NCBI GenBank assembly: GCA_963814165.1
Contig: CAWFBW010000017.1
Coordinates: forward strand, 186,001-250,000
DNA length: 64,000 nt
Direction of reading: 5' to 3'
DNA from: DASRAA01 sp963814165
GTDB lineage: Bacteria; Acidobacteriota; Terriglobia; Terriglobales; Acidobacteriaceae
This document shows, piece after piece, positions 9,309 through 18,192 of the stretch (position 1 is the first letter of the stretch; each line of letters begins with the position of its first letter). The notes below the pieces were generated by a model. It did no database searches and was not told the DNA's origin. It saw only the letters and a program-made list of their open reading frames with translations. Made by a program: the position numbers and the translations under genes.

Positions 9309-9816
9309 TCACGACGAATACGATCTGCTCAAAAACCCGGCGGTAGATTACGACCGCACCGACCTCAGTCCGCAGGGCATCCTGGTGTTCCTGGTGGGCC
9401 TGCTGGTGGCGGGCGTCTTTGTCGAGCTGGTGATCTGGGGGATGTTCCACTTCCTGGCGCGGAGCCCGTATTTTGCGAAGGGCAATGCCAGCCCCATGGC
9501 CCAGACCGAGAAGCACGCGCCGCTGAAGGTTGAGGGCAAGGACTTCGAAAACACCACCAATATCAACCCGGGAAATTTTCCTCAACCGCGGCTGCAAACC
9601 AACGACGCGATGGAGATGAACGATCTGCTGCAAGCGGAGCACAAAATTCTGTATGCCGAGCAGCCCTTCGCCGACCAGAACGGTACGATTCACCTTCCGA
9701 TCAACGACGCGATGAAATTGATTGAACAACGGGGATTGCCGGTGAGGCCAGCAGGCACCCCGACGACGACGAAACCGGCGGCCGCGGCGACGGTAGCCAG
9801 TAGCAGCGCACAGTAA
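9298..9816 (+). CDS. Small single-span membrane protein of the ACIII operon, unknown function
   Basis: The 172-residue protein starts at ATG 9298, overlapping the end of actF by 11 bases. It has one N-terminal membrane helix (about residues 25-47, GILVFLVGLLVAGVFVELVIWG), then an exported domain with FPQPRLQTNDAMEMNDLLQAE and a C-terminal Thr/Ala/Ser-rich tail. A Tyr followed later by INDAMKLIEQRGLP resembles small proteins seen between actF and sco genes in related operons. No heme or metal motif is present. Its position suggests an assembly or accessory role for complex III or the oxidase, but this is inference. Confidence 0.75.
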   Translation: MATNHDEYDLLKNPAVDYDRTDLSPQGILVFLVGLLVAGVFVELVIWGMFHFLARSPYFAKGNASPMAQTEKHAPLKVEGKDFENTTNINPGNFPQPRLQTNDAMEMNDLLQAEHKILYAEQPFADQNGTIHLPINDAMKLIEQRGLPVRPAGTPTTTKPAAAATVASSSAQ

Positions 9817-9823
9817 TTCAGGT

Positions 9824-10735
9824 GTGCGAGGAGTGAGATTCAAAGCAGTGAAAAGCAGTTGGGTATCAGTAACGGTCAAGGCAGTGTTGGGCGCGAGTTT
9901 GCTGGCCAATGTGATGGCCGCGGCTCAGCCGCCGTCGTCATTCATGAAAGATGGCGGTAAGCCGGCGGCGCAGATTACGCCGGATGACTTGAAGAATGTG
10001 GGGATCGACCAGCGCCTGGACCAGGAATTGCCGCTGGACTTGCAGTTCAAAGACGAAGCCGGGCAGACGGTAAAACTGGGCGACTATTTCCAGTCGGGCC
10101 GGCCGGTGATTTTGAACCTGGTGTATTACACGTGCCCGATGCTGTGTGGCGAAGAACTGGCGGGACTTTCGAGCGCGCTGGGAGTGCTGAAGTTTTCTCC
10201 GGGCAAGGAATATGAAGTGGTAACGGTCAGCTTTAATCCGGACGATACGCCCGAAACAGCGACCGCGAAAAAGAAGATCTACATTGACCGCATGAATGAG
10301 CGACTGGAAACGAAGACGGATGGATCCGGCTGGCATTTCCTGACTGGTCAGCAAGCAGAGATCAAGCAGTTGGCCGACGCGGTTGGATTTCACTATAAAC
10401 GCGATGCGGCGACGGGGCAGTTCATCCACTCAGCGGCCATCATGATTGCGACGCCGCAGGGCAAGCTGGCCCAGTATTACTACGGAGTGGAGTATTCGCC
10501 GAAGGATTTGCGCCTCGGATTGATTGAGGCCTCGCGCAACAAGATTGGCAACCTGGTGGATCAGGTCACGCTGTACTGCTTTCACTACGATCCGAAGAGC
10601 GGACGGTACGGCGCGGTGGTGACCAACATCCTGCGATTGGGCGGAGCGGCCACGATGCTGTTACTGGGCGGATTTCTGATCGTGATGTATCGACGTGAAC
10701 CTCATGATTCCCGCAAGGGAGCAGGACGGGCCTGA
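9824..10735 (+). CDS. Sco1/SenC/PrrC-type copper chaperone
   Basis: Sco proteins deliver copper to the CuA site of oxidase subunit II or maintain its thiols. The 303-residue product has an N-terminal signal/anchor, then a thioredoxin-like domain with the copper-binding CPMLC motif (CxxxC) near residue 107 and a downstream His in FIHSAAIM. A second hydrophobic helix near the C-terminus (TMLLLGGFLIVMY) adds a membrane anchor at that end. It sits just upstream of the subunit II gene (5-base gap), matching its likely client. No frame damage. Confidence 0.9.
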   Translation: MRGVRFKAVKSSWVSVTVKAVLGASLLANVMAAAQPPSSFMKDGGKPAAQITPDDLKNVGIDQRLDQELPLDLQFKDEAGQTVKLGDYFQSGRPVILNLVYYTCPMLCGEELAGLSSALGVLKFSPGKEYEVVTVSFNPDDTPETATAKKKIYIDRMNERLETKTDGSGWHFLTGQQAEIKQLADAVGFHYKRDAATGQFIHSAAIMIATPQGKLAQYYYGVEYSPKDLRLGLIEASRNKIGNLVDQVTLYCFHYDPKSGRYGAVVTNILRLGGAATMLLLGGFLIVMYRREPHDSRKGAGRA

Positions 10736-10740
10736 ACGAT

Positions 10741-11736
10741 ATGTGGAAGAATTTGCCACTTTTCCCCGAGCAAGCGTCGTCGATGGCGTCGCAGGTGGAC
10801 GGACTGTATTTCCTCCTGGTGGCCGTGTCGGCGTTCTTTACCGTGCTCATTTTCTTTACGGTGTTCCTGTTTGCGGTGAAGTATCGCAAGTCGGCGCATC
10901 CCAAGTCGGAGCACATCGAGGGCTCGCTACCGCTGGAATTGACCTGGACGCTGATTCCGCTGGGCATCTCGATGATTTTCTTCGCGTGGGGAGCACTGAT
11001 TTACTTCCAGGAAGCGCGACCGCCGCGGGGCGCGATGGAGGTCTACGGAGTAGGCAAGCAGTGGATGTGGAAGTTCGAACACGAAACTGGACAACGCGAA
11101 ATCAATGCGCTTCATGTGCCGGTGAACCGCGACATCAAAATGATCCTGAGTTCCCAGGACGTGATTCACAGCTTCTACGTGCCGGCATTCCGAATTAAGC
11201 AAGACGTGCTGCCTGGCCGCTACACGTCAACGTGGTTCCGGCCGACCAAGGTCGGCACCTATCACCTGTTCTGCGCTGAGTACTGTGGCACCGAGCACTC
11301 GGGCATGATCGGCGAAGTGGTGGTGATGGAGCCGACGGCGTATCAGGCGTGGCTGAACAGCGGCGGGTCGTCCACCACGATGGCAGTGAATGGCAAGGAA
11401 TTGTTCACCCAGTTGGGCTGTGCGACCTGCCATCGCTCCGACGGCACCCAGGGCCGCGGACCCAACCTGGTGGGGGTCTTCGGCAAGTCGGTACAGTTGG
11501 CCGATGGCCGCACGGTCATGGCGGACGAAAACTATGTCCGCGAGTCTATTTTGAATCCGCAAGCGAAGGTTACCGCCGGCTTTCAGCCGATCATGCCGAC
11601 GTTCCAGGGGCAGGTTACGGAAGAGAGCCTGGGAGCGCTGGTGAGTTACGTGAAGTCGTTGTCGTCCGCCAATGGCGGACAGCAAAAGGCCGAGGGCAGT
11701 ACTCCGCAACCGGCCGCGGCGGGCGCAAGCAACTAA
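10741..11736 (+). CDS. ctaC: Cytochrome c oxidase subunit II with fused cytochrome c (caa3 type)
   Basis: Subunit II takes electrons into the oxidase through CuA. After two membrane helices (about residues 22-48 and 70-92) the cupredoxin domain has the full CuA site: C178, C182, H186 and M189 in CAEYCGTEHSGM, plus the earlier His in VIHSFYVP. A class I cytochrome c domain follows, with heme site CATCH (C227, C230, H231) and a Met ligand candidate in PIMPTF. This fusion defines the caa3 type, which can accept electrons directly from ActA/ActE or a soluble cytochrome. Intact, 331 residues. Confidence 0.95.
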   Translation: MWKNLPLFPEQASSMASQVDGLYFLLVAVSAFFTVLIFFTVFLFAVKYRKSAHPKSEHIEGSLPLELTWTLIPLGISMIFFAWGALIYFQEARPPRGAMEVYGVGKQWMWKFEHETGQREINALHVPVNRDIKMILSSQDVIHSFYVPAFRIKQDVLPGRYTSTWFRPTKVGTYHLFCAEYCGTEHSGMIGEVVVMEPTAYQAWLNSGGSSTTMAVNGKELFTQLGCATCHRSDGTQGRGPNLVGVFGKSVQLADGRTVMADENYVRESILNPQAKVTAGFQPIMPTFQGQVTEESLGALVSYVKSLSSANGGQQKAEGSTPQPAAAGASN

Positions 11737-11761
11737 GTGGATCAACCCGAAGGTGCATGAC

Positions 11762-13393
11762 ATGGCAACTGCAGTACAGGCGACAGTCGAACGCGAAAAC
11801 TACTTGAATGTGGATTACAGCCTGAAATCGTGGCTGTTGACCAAGGACCACAAGCGGATCGCGTTGCTGTATCTGATTTCGATCACGGCAATGTTCTTCG
11901 TGGGCGGGTTCTTCGCCATGCTGATCCGGCTGGAACTGCTGACGCCGGCGGGCGACCTGGTTTCGTCGGACACCTACAACAAGCTGTTCACTATGCACGG
12001 CATCTCGATGATCTTCTTCTTCCTGATTCCGTCGGTGCCGGCTGTGCTGGGCAACTTCTGCATCCCGCTGATGATCGGCGCCAAGGACCTGGCGTTTCCG
12101 CGACTGAACCTGGCGAGCTGGTACATCTACATGTTCGGCGCTATTTTTGCGCTGACGTCGATGCTGCTGGGTGGCGTTGACACCGGCTGGACGTTTTACA
12201 CGCCGTTCAGCACTTCGTATTCGAACACCCATGTCATTGGCACGGCCCTCGGCGTCTTTATCGCAGGGTTCGCGTCGATCTTCACCGGCCTGAACTTCAT
12301 CGTCACCATCCATCGCATGCGCGCCCCAGGGATGACTTGGAACCGGCTGCCGCTGTTTTGCTGGTCGAATTACGCAGCCAGCGTAATCATGGTGCTGGGA
12401 ACGCCTGTAGTGGCCATCACGATTCTGCTAGTGGCACTGGAGCGGTTGTTTCACATTGGTGTGTTCAACCCCGCGCTGGGCGGAGATCCGCTGCTGTTCC
12501 AGCACCTGTTCTGGTTTTACTCGCACCCTGCCGTGTACATCATGATCTTGCCCGGCATGGGCGTGATCAGCGAGATCGTGCCCTGCTTCTCGCGCAAGCG
12601 CGTGTTCGGGTATGAGTTCGTAGCGCTGGCTTCGATCTCTATCGCGGTGCTTGGTTTCCTGGTCTGGGCGCATCACATGTTCGTTGCCGGCATTTCGGTC
12701 TATGCGGCGCTGGTGTTCTCTCTGCTGACCTACTTCGTAGCGATTCCTTCAGCCGTGAAAGTCTTCAACTGGACGGCCACGATGTACAAGGGATCGATTA
12801 CCTATGAAACGCCGATGTTGTACGCGTTCGGGTTTATAGGCCTGTTTACCATCGGCGGCCTGACTGGCGTGTTTCTGGCATCGATAGGCGTGGATGTTCA
12901 CGTGACCGACACCTACTTCGTGGTGGCGCACTTCCACTACGTGATGGTGGGTGGGATGGTGCTGGCGTATATGGCCGGGCTGCACTTCTGGTGGCCGAAG
13001 ATCACGGGTAAGCTCTATCCCGAAGGATGGGCGAAGCTGTCAGCGTTGTTTGTATTCGTTGGCTTCAACCTGACGTTCTTCCCGCAGTTCATCCTCGGCT
13101 ACATGGGCATGCCGCGGCGCTACCATGCGTACCCGCCGGAATTCCAGGTACTGAACGTGCTGTCGACCGCGGGCGCATCGGTGTTGGCCGTGGGCTACGT
13201 GCTGCCGATGATTTACTTCATTTGGTCGCTGCGGTACGGAAAAGACGCGGGGCCGAATCCGTGGAATGCGGTCGGCCTGGAATGGATGACGTCGTCACCA
13301 CCCCCCACGCAGAATTTCGATGTGACGCCGGTCGTGACCTGGGAAGCCTACGACTACGAGCACCAGGATGAGGAGGTCTCCGTTGGCCACTAG
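11762..13393 (+). CDS. ctaD: Cytochrome c oxidase subunit I, A2-type (YSHP motif)
   Basis: This is the catalytic heme-copper subunit that reduces O2 and pumps protons. Twelve membrane helices fit the 543 residues. Heme and CuB ligands are visible: TMHGISM, the HPAVY site, AHHMFV and VVAHFHYV. The D-channel Glu of A1 oxidases (HPEVY) is replaced: residues 253-256 read Tyr-Ser-His-Pro, the A2-subfamily signature. Start at ATG 11762 was chosen because upstream in-frame codons translate the subunit II tail. The 3' end overlaps the subunit III start by 11 bases. Confidence 0.95.
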   Translation: MATAVQATVERENYLNVDYSLKSWLLTKDHKRIALLYLISITAMFFVGGFFAMLIRLELLTPAGDLVSSDTYNKLFTMHGISMIFFFLIPSVPAVLGNFCIPLMIGAKDLAFPRLNLASWYIYMFGAIFALTSMLLGGVDTGWTFYTPFSTSYSNTHVIGTALGVFIAGFASIFTGLNFIVTIHRMRAPGMTWNRLPLFCWSNYAASVIMVLGTPVVAITILLVALERLFHIGVFNPALGGDPLLFQHLFWFYSHPAVYIMILPGMGVISEIVPCFSRKRVFGYEFVALASISIAVLGFLVWAHHMFVAGISVYAALVFSLLTYFVAIPSAVKVFNWTATMYKGSITYETPMLYAFGFIGLFTIGGLTGVFLASIGVDVHVTDTYFVVAHFHYVMVGGMVLAYMAGLHFWWPKITGKLYPEGWAKLSALFVFVGFNLTFFPQFILGYMGMPRRYHAYPPEFQVLNVLSTAGASVLAVGYVLPMIYFIWSLRYGKDAGPNPWNAVGLEWMTSSPPPTQNFDVTPVVTWEAYDYEHQDEEVSVGH

Positions 13394-14066
13394 CGATATC
13401 GAAATCGCTGAACACAATCTGCAGCACCATTTCGCCGACATGGACCAGCAGCGGGAAACGTCCACGTTCGGCATGTGGCTGTTCCTGGTGACGGAGATCA
13501 TGTTCTTCGGCGGCCTGTTCTGCGCCTACCTGGTATATCGAGCCACGTATTACCAGGCGTTCGTGGAAGGCAGCCAGACCATGAACATCTGGCTGGGAGC
13601 GACGAACACCGCGGTGCTGATCTGCAGTTCGCTAAGCATGGCGACGGCCGTGCGCTGCGCGCAGACCGACAAGCGCAAGATGATGGTGATACTGCTGCTG
13701 ATCACTATTGTGTTCGGAGCGGCGTTCCTTGGGATCAAGGGCGTGGAATACCACGAGCACTGGACCCACCACCAGTTCCCGGGACCGAATTTCCAATTCC
13801 CAGAGGCGGAAGCTAACGGTGTGAATCCGATGAACGTGCAGATCTACTTCTCGCTCTACTGGGCGATGACGGGATTGCACGCGTTCCACATGATCATCGG
13901 CATCGGACTGGTTACATGGATTGTGATCGCCGGGGCGCGAGGCAGGTACAGCGCAGATTATTACTCTCCGGTGGAGAACGTCGGCCTGTATTGGCACTTT
14001 GTCGACCTGGTTTGGATTTACCTTTTCCCGCTGCTCTACCTGATCAGCAAGAAACATGGAGGTTAG
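13383..14066 (+). CDS. ctaE: Cytochrome c oxidase subunit III
   Basis: Subunit III stabilises the oxidase core. Seven membrane helices are predicted across 227 residues, with family words FGMWLFLVTEIMFFGGLFCAY and YWHFVDLVWIYLFPLLYL. The start is TTG 13383: AGGAGG at 13371-13376 lies 6 bases ahead, while the ATG at 13368 overlaps that site and cannot use it. The gene overlaps the subunit I end, indicating coupled translation. The very acidic/His-rich loop GVEYHEHWTHHQF lies after the third helix. Confidence 0.93.
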   Translation: MATSDIEIAEHNLQHHFADMDQQRETSTFGMWLFLVTEIMFFGGLFCAYLVYRATYYQAFVEGSQTMNIWLGATNTAVLICSSLSMATAVRCAQTDKRKMMVILLLITIVFGAAFLGIKGVEYHEHWTHHQFPGPNFQFPEAEANGVNPMNVQIYFSLYWAMTGLHAFHMIIGIGLVTWIVIAGARGRYSADYYSPVENVGLYWHFVDLVWIYLFPLLYLISKKHGG

Positions 14067-14076
14067 GCGAGGACCC

Positions 14077-14391
14077 ATGTCAACAGAAGAACATCGGCAA
14101 CACGTTATACCCAGCAGCATTTATGTCGGCATCTGGGCCACCCTGATGGTGCTGACCGGGCTCACGGTCTTCGCCTCGTTCCTCGAACTGGGCGACTGGA
14201 ACATTGTGCTGGCGCTGGTGATCGCGACCATCAAGGGGACGTTGGTGGTGCTGTTCTTCATGCACCTGTACTACAGCTCAAAGCTGACAAAAGTGACGGT
14301 GATCGCGGCGTTGTTCTTCCTGTTCCTGCTGTTGTCGCTGAGCATGACGGACTACCTCACGCGTGGGTGGGTGACCAATCCTTTGCGCTGA
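14077..14391 (+). CDS. ctaF: Cytochrome c oxidase subunit IV (prokaryotic type)
   Basis: The 104-residue protein has three hydrophobic helices and the family pattern VIPSSIYVGIWATLMVLTGLT ... IKGTLVVLFFMHLYYSSK. Subunit IV is a small structural subunit of caa3 oxidases. ATG 14077 was chosen over ATG 14056 because GCGAGGA lies just upstream and the conserved sequence starts soon after. It is the last gene of the operon, followed by a terminator 24 bases downstream. Confidence 0.9.
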   Translation: MSTEEHRQHVIPSSIYVGIWATLMVLTGLTVFASFLELGDWNIVLALVIATIKGTLVVLFFMHLYYSSKLTKVTVIAALFFLFLLLSLSMTDYLTRGWVTNPLR

Positions 14392-14414
14392 CGCTTGAGA
14401 CCAATGGCATCGAA

Positions 14415-14458
14415 CAAAGCGCTCCGCGCTCCGTGGTCCGTGGGGCGTTTTGCTTTTG
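14415..14458 (+). terminator. Terminator of the complex III-oxidase operon
   Basis: An 11-bp stem with two G-U pairs (14415-14425 with 14442-14452) is followed by CTTTTGCT. It lies just past the subunit IV gene and before the convergent VWFA gene. Confidence 0.6.
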
Positions 14459-14495
14459 CTCGGACAGCGCGATTGCACAATGCGGCGACCGATGC

Positions 14496-15515
14496 CTACC
14501 GATTGTCGAGGTAATAACCCCTGCGCGAACGTACCTTTATTTTTCCACCACCCGCCAACTCGATTCGGACAGAATGAAATCCGGGGGTCAAGTCCGTCGG
14601 CTGATAAGAAACAACATATTGGGTACGCATCTGCTGCTCCATGGAAGCGAATAGCGCAGGGAAATCCTTCTCGCTGGAGGCTACAAACAACTGGCCTCCC
14701 GTCGATTCGGCGAGTTGCTTCAGTACCCTGTCGCCCGGCGCGGACTGGCGCGCCGAGTGAACTGAGAGGGCATAGATCTGGATGTCGCGGCGTTGCGCTG
14801 CGGAGATCGCATCGGTCATTGAGCGCAGGCTGCCAGTGTCGTCGCCGTCGCTTATCAGTACCAAGATGCGTTGCGCCGGGTCGCCGGCTTGCGGCGGCGT
14901 GAATTGCTCGAGACAGGCGTGATACACGCTGTCGTACAGGTTAGTGATGTAGCCGCGCTGTGGAATCTTTGCCAAGGCCGAGTTCAGTGCGTCCCGGTCA
15001 CCCATTGAGCGTGCCCACAGTGTCACTTCGTCGCTAAAGGACATCAGTGCTACGCGGTCGGTGTGGGGTCGAACGATGTGGGACACAAGGAACTGCGTCG
15101 CCTGGCGTTCACGTTGCGAGGTCTTCTCGACCGAATCGCTGACGTCGAGCAGAATGTCTAGCTCCAACGGGAGATCTTCGGTTCGGGAGAAGTCACGGAT
15201 TCGTGGCACGGCCAGGCGGTTGTCGAATAGCTGCAAGTCATCTCTGGAAATCGCCTTCAGAAGGCGCCCGTGTTCGTCAGCCACGGTGAACTGAAGGCGG
15301 ACTTCCGGGACTGTCCGACGAATCGTGAATTCGGGCAAGGTAGCCTTGGCGATGGTCAAGTTGAGCTCGACGGCGGAGAAGCTGGCAGAGGGAAGATCGA
15401 CGGCTGTGCCTGACGCATTCGCTTCGGGAAGCGCCGCAGCATGCACGGCCGGAATCCACCAAACGGCGGGCAACAGCACAGACCACAACAGAGTGCAAAG
15501 CTTTTTGCCGGTCAC
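14496..15515 (-). CDS. Exported VWFA-domain protein, Acidobacteria-associated type
   Basis: The 339-residue protein has a signal peptide (LLWSVLLPAVWWIPAVHAAA), an N-terminal beta-rich region (LQFTVADEHGRLLKAISRDDLQLFDN) and a von Willebrand A domain from about residue 120. The MIDAS metal site is present: DVSDS, a Thr/Asn in GYITNLYDS and SDGDD. This layout matches the VWFA-related family common in Acidobacteria, whose role is unknown beyond extracytoplasmic protein or ligand binding. GTG start. It is convergent with the oxidase operon and divergent from phoB, sharing a ~220-base upstream region. Confidence 0.85.
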   Translation of the reverse strand: MTGKKLCTLLWSVLLPAVWWIPAVHAAALPEANASGTAVDLPSASFSAVELNLTIAKATLPEFTIRRTVPEVRLQFTVADEHGRLLKAISRDDLQLFDNRLAVPRIRDFSRTEDLPLELDILLDVSDSVEKTSQRERQATQFLVSHIVRPHTDRVALMSFSDEVTLWARSMGDRDALNSALAKIPQRGYITNLYDSVYHACLEQFTPPQAGDPAQRILVLISDGDDTGSLRSMTDAISAAQRRDIQIYALSVHSARQSAPGDRVLKQLAESTGGQLFVASSEKDFPALFASMEQQMRTQYVVSYQPTDLTPGFHSVRIELAGGGKIKVRSRRGYYLDNR

Positions 15516-15629
15516 ACTGGGTTCATCGGCGGTGCGGAAAAGGGCTTGAGAGCCTCGGGTTGGACGTCGAAGGAGGTCGGTTGCCTCAGCCGAGGCGAGG
15601 TAACCGGACTGGTTACAGGGTTGCGCGAG

Positions 15630-15733
15630 CGTTCATCAAACCTTAATCATGCTGTAACAACTGGAGTTGTAACGTTGCAGATGACATGCTAGGACACGAG
15701 AGTTCCGCCAACGCCGTCGGCTACAATACAGCC
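15630..15733 (+). promoter_or_regulatory. phoB upstream region with degenerate Pho-box-like repeats and -10
   Basis: TTCATCA-aacc-TTAATCA has an 11-base repeat period like a Pho box, and two TGTAAC words follow within 35 bases. TACAAT at 15722-15727 ends 6 bases before the GTG start, so the transcript probably begins at or very near the start codon (leaderless or nearly so). No convincing -35 is seen. Autoregulation by PhoB is inferred. Confidence 0.35.
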
Positions 15734-16429
15734 GTGAAACAAACCATATTTGCCGTGGAAGACGATGCGGACATTTCACGGCTTGTTCGCCACCATCTGG
15801 AGTCCGCCGGATTCGGAGTACGTTCGTTCCCTAATACCACCGGCGTGATTACAGAGGCAGAGAAGCAGTCGCCTGCTCTGTTTCTGCTCGATATCATGCT
15901 GCCCGGAGGAGATGGGCTGGAATTGTGCCGCCGCATTCGCCAGACCCCGGCCTTGGCGATGATTCCAGTGATATTTCTGACTGCCAAGGTCACCGAATCC
16001 GACCGTGTGATCGGGCTGGAACTTGGGGCCGACGATTACATCCCCAAGCCATTCAGCCCTCGCGAGTTGGTGGCGCGGGTACGGGCTGTCCTGCGGCGCT
16101 TCGAGCGTCCGCTGGGTCCTGCGCTGGTAAAGGCAGGTGACATCGAGATCGATAGCGGTGGCATGACGCTGACCGTTCGCGGCACCCTGACCCAGACCAC
16201 GGCCACGGAGTTTCGCCTGCTGGAATACCTGGCGCGGCATCCGGGAAGGGTCTTCACGCGCGATCAGCTGCTTGATGCTGTCTGGCGCGATACGCACTAC
16301 GTGACGCCGCGCTCGGTAGACGTCTACGTCAGGCGTATACGTGAGAAGATCGAAGCGAATCCCGACGAGCCGCGCTACTTGAAAACGGTGCGCGGAGCCG
16401 GGTATCGCTTCGAGGTCCCGAAACCGTGA
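15734..16429 (+). CDS. phoB: Phosphate regulon response regulator PhoB
   Basis: PhoB activates phosphate-starvation genes when phosphorylated by PhoR. The 231-residue protein has a receiver domain with acidic pocket EDDADI, phospho-acceptor Asp at about residue 53 (LLDIMLPGGDG) and conserved Lys in YIPKPFSP. A winged-helix OmpR-type DNA-binding domain follows (TEFRLLEYLARHPGRVFTR ... VRGAGYRF). GTG 15734 was chosen because the receiver domain starts right there (VKQTIFAVEDD); earlier in-frame codons cross the promoter. It overlaps phoR by GTGA, so the two are translationally coupled. Confidence 0.93.
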   Translation: MKQTIFAVEDDADISRLVRHHLESAGFGVRSFPNTTGVITEAEKQSPALFLLDIMLPGGDGLELCRRIRQTPALAMIPVIFLTAKVTESDRVIGLELGADDYIPKPFSPRELVARVRAVLRRFERPLGPALVKAGDIEIDSGGMTLTVRGTLTQTTATEFRLLEYLARHPGRVFTRDQLLDAVWRDTHYVTPRSVDVYVRRIREKIEANPDEPRYLKTVRGAGYRFEVPKP

Positions 16430-18153
16430 AGAGCCGCATTTTTCTTAAGCTGTTCGGTGCCGCATTGATTCTGATTGCAGCCTGTACGCTTACGATGAAT
16501 GTGCTGATTCAGCGGGCCTGGGAAGGAATGGTTCTCAGCGAGATCAAGAGCTCGCTGCGCGAGAAGACTCTGCTGTTCGCGTCAAGGGTGGCCTCGGTAC
16601 CCCGCGATTCCCTGCAGGAGGCGACCCGGCAGGCCGCGAGCGAGGCCAATGAGCGGGTCACGGTGATTGATTCAACCGGCACGGTCCTGGCCGATTCCGA
16701 GGCTGACCCCGCCACTATGGAAAATCATGCCACCCGGCCGGAGTTTGCCCAAGCGCTGCAAGGACAAGTGGGAACCGCCACACGCTCATCCCATACGCTG
16801 GGCCTCGAATTTCTCTATGAGGCCGTACCGATACCCGGCGGAGCCGTGCGCCTGGCGCACCCGCTCTCAGCGGTCCGTGATGCCAACCGGAAAGTCCGGA
16901 GCGATCTGCTGAAGAGTTCGGCAGTGGCTGCACTGATCGCGCTTGTACTGGCGTTCATGGCGACACAGTCGATAGGGCGAAGGCTGGCACGGATCACCGA
17001 CTTTGCCGAGCGCGTCGCCGCCGGAGACCTGTCTGCCCGGATCGAGGAGGACTCGAGCGACGAAATTGCTCACGTGGCATCCGCGCTGGACAAGACCGCC
17101 CGCAAACTGGAGGACGGCTTCCGTGCCGTCGAGTCTAGCCGACAGACGCTCGAGACCCTGCTGAACTCGATGCAGGAGCCTGTAATCGCCGTAGCCGAGG
17201 ACAACCGCGTGCTGTGGGCCAATCAGCGCATGGAGCGCCTGCTGCCCAGCGGCGTTCGGCTGGGCGAGCCGCTGGTGCAGTCGGCCCGCGACCCGGAGAT
17301 TCTGCGGGCCGTACAGACGGCACTGGAGTCGCGCGACATCGTGGTGGCGCGGGCGGCCAAAATTTTCTCAGGACGAGTCTTCGACCTCACGGCTGCGCCG
17401 ATGCCGGGCGGAGGCGTAGTCGCCGTGATGCACGACCAGACCGAGATCGAGCGCGTAGAAAAGACGCGGCGCGACTTTATCGCCAACGTGTCGCATGAGC
17501 TGCGCACGCCTCTGACCTCGATCCAGGGCTACGCCGAAACCATTCTCGACAACGAGAAGTTAAGCGAGAGCACACGTGAGTTTCTGGAGATCATTCGAAA
17601 GAATGCGACACGCATGGCCCGATTGACCGAGGACTTGCTGGTGCTGGCGCGTGTGGAGTCGGGCGAGCGAAGCTTCCATCTGGAAACCGCCACACCGCAG
17701 GAGTTGCTGGACGAAGCGGTGGAGACCTTCCAGGAAATCGCTGACAGCCGAGGCATCGAGCTGAGCGTGATGAACACGGCGACCTCGATGGTGTCGGTGG
17801 ACCGCGATGCGATCCACCAGGTCTTTGGCAACCTGATCGACAACGCAATGAAATATGGTGAGGGCGGACACAAGATCCTGGTCGGCGCGTGCGAGAGGGA
17901 AGATGGAGTGCAATTCTTCGTGCGCGATTTTGGCGCCGGAATTCCCAGCGACCACCTTCCGCGATTGTTTGAGCGCTTCTACCGCGTGGACAAGGCACGC
18001 TCGCGGGAGTCTGGTGGAACCGGGTTGGGATTGGCCATTGCCAAACACGTGGTCCGGGCGCATGGAGGAACGATCCAGGCGGAGAGCGAACTCAATCACG
18101 GTTCGACTTTTTATTTCACGCTGCCGCGCGAACAGGTCGCCGTAAAGGCGTGA
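16426..18153 (+). CDS. phoR: Phosphate regulon sensor histidine kinase PhoR
   Basis: This 575-residue membrane kinase senses phosphate status through the Pst/PhoU complex and phosphorylates PhoB. Order: membrane helix (residues 7-28), extracytoplasmic sensor region, second helix (about 165-185), HAMP (RRLARITDFAERVAAGDL), a PAS-like region, HisKA with phospho-acceptor His near residue 357 (FIANVSHELRTPLTS), and HATPase with NLIDNAMKYG, FGAGIP and GGTGLGLAI. The sensor region is larger than in E. coli PhoR and resembles the PnpS/PhoR type of Gram-positives. GTG start overlapping phoB. Confidence 0.93.
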   Translation: MKSRIFLKLFGAALILIAACTLTMNVLIQRAWEGMVLSEIKSSLREKTLLFASRVASVPRDSLQEATRQAASEANERVTVIDSTGTVLADSEADPATMENHATRPEFAQALQGQVGTATRSSHTLGLEFLYEAVPIPGGAVRLAHPLSAVRDANRKVRSDLLKSSAVAALIALVLAFMATQSIGRRLARITDFAERVAAGDLSARIEEDSSDEIAHVASALDKTARKLEDGFRAVESSRQTLETLLNSMQEPVIAVAEDNRVLWANQRMERLLPSGVRLGEPLVQSARDPEILRAVQTALESRDIVVARAAKIFSGRVFDLTAAPMPGGGVVAVMHDQTEIERVEKTRRDFIANVSHELRTPLTSIQGYAETILDNEKLSESTREFLEIIRKNATRMARLTEDLLVLARVESGERSFHLETATPQELLDEAVETFQEIADSRGIELSVMNTATSMVSVDRDAIHQVFGNLIDNAMKYGEGGHKILVGACEREDGVQFFVRDFGAGIPSDHLPRLFERFYRVDKARSRESGGTGLGLAIAKHVVRAHGGTIQAESELNHGSTFYFTLPREQVAVKA

Positions 18154-18192
18154 GTGTTTGGATACAGGAGTCCATGAAAGTGCAGAAGCAAA

